A stretch of DNA of 64,000 bases from JANQJA01 sp047947185. Lineage in GTDB: Bacteria > Pseudomonadota > Gammaproteobacteria > Pseudomonadales > Azotimanducaceae. How positions within the stretch are numbered: the first letter of the stretch is position 1; each line of letters begins with the position of its first letter. The position numbers and the translations under genes were made by a program. Of the stretch, positions 63,968 through 64,000 are shown one piece after another. The notes beneath the pieces were generated by a model that did no database searches, was not told where the DNA came from, and saw only the letters and a program-made list of their open reading frames with translations. The stretch is from NCBI GenBank assembly GCA_047947185.1, contig CP170502.1, positions 4,154,001 to 4,218,000 of the forward strand, written 5' to 3'.

Positions 63968-64000
63968 GTTTCGTTTGGAGGTTTTTTTATAACTTTTTTC

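Overview
The window looks like a chromosomal segment of a Gram-negative, probably marine, gammaproteobacterium. This rests on protein resemblance and not on a database search. The signs are a class GN sortase with its VIT/VWA target, a VPGP-type PEP-CTERM tail, a CusCBA efflux operon, PomA/PomB stators, a lipoprotein sulfatase with an LASC lipobox, and many genes for lipid, terpenoid or sulfate-ester catabolism (Baeyer-Villiger monooxygenase, acyl-CoA dehydrogenase, enoyl-CoA hydratase, P450, three sulfatases). No tRNA, rRNA, CRISPR array, phage or complete insertion sequence was seen.

Layout. 1-17.4 kb is catabolic: a truncated cysteine-synthase-like gene; a tight BVMO, nitroreductase, beta-propeller and sulfatase operon behind a promoter with two palindromes; an octaheme cytochrome with TPRs; a TetR gene overlapping a second sulfatase; a GST gene; and an enoyl-CoA hydratase, GST, SDR and sulfatase operon. 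The same spaced palindrome (TAATG-N5-CATTA) lies upstream of the TetR gene and in the GST/hydratase divergent region, suggesting one small regulon. 17.6-29 kb holds a hybrid histidine kinase, two serine hydrolases, a CAP-domain PEP-CTERM protein, an acyl-CoA dehydrogenase, a decayed FAD oxidoreductase, and the sortase pair.

29.3-36.2 kb is the most unusual part. It encodes a small secreted pilin-like subunit, a periplasmic Ig-fold chaperone-like protein, a lipoprotein secretin, and a LruC-domain protein whose N-terminus repeats the subunit fold, followed by a TPR protein with a TonB-C-like end. A near-consensus sigma-54 promoter, palindromic operators and a divergent tandem-HTH regulator precede it. 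No usher, ATPase or inner-membrane platform is present. I propose it as a candidate minimal secretin/chaperone surface-fibre system.

36.3-43.1 kb is a heavy-metal efflux operon (CopL-like, CusC, a His/Met-rich CusB fused to a CusF-like domain, CusA) behind a MerR-type 19-bp-spacer promoter. A decayed copy of that promoter and gene start lies at about 8.25-8.35 kb. 43-53.9 kb has PAS proteins, TPR and hydrolase genes, a second hybrid kinase with an HPt domain, an SLC5 symporter, and a hotdog dehydratase. 53.9-55.4 kb is a long array of degenerate 136-220 bp repeats. 55.4-64 kb carries a 2OG-Fe(II) oxygenase, pomAB, an ATC-hydrolase-like gene divergent from a P450, a lipoprotein methyltransferase, and groES-groEL with a clear terminator.
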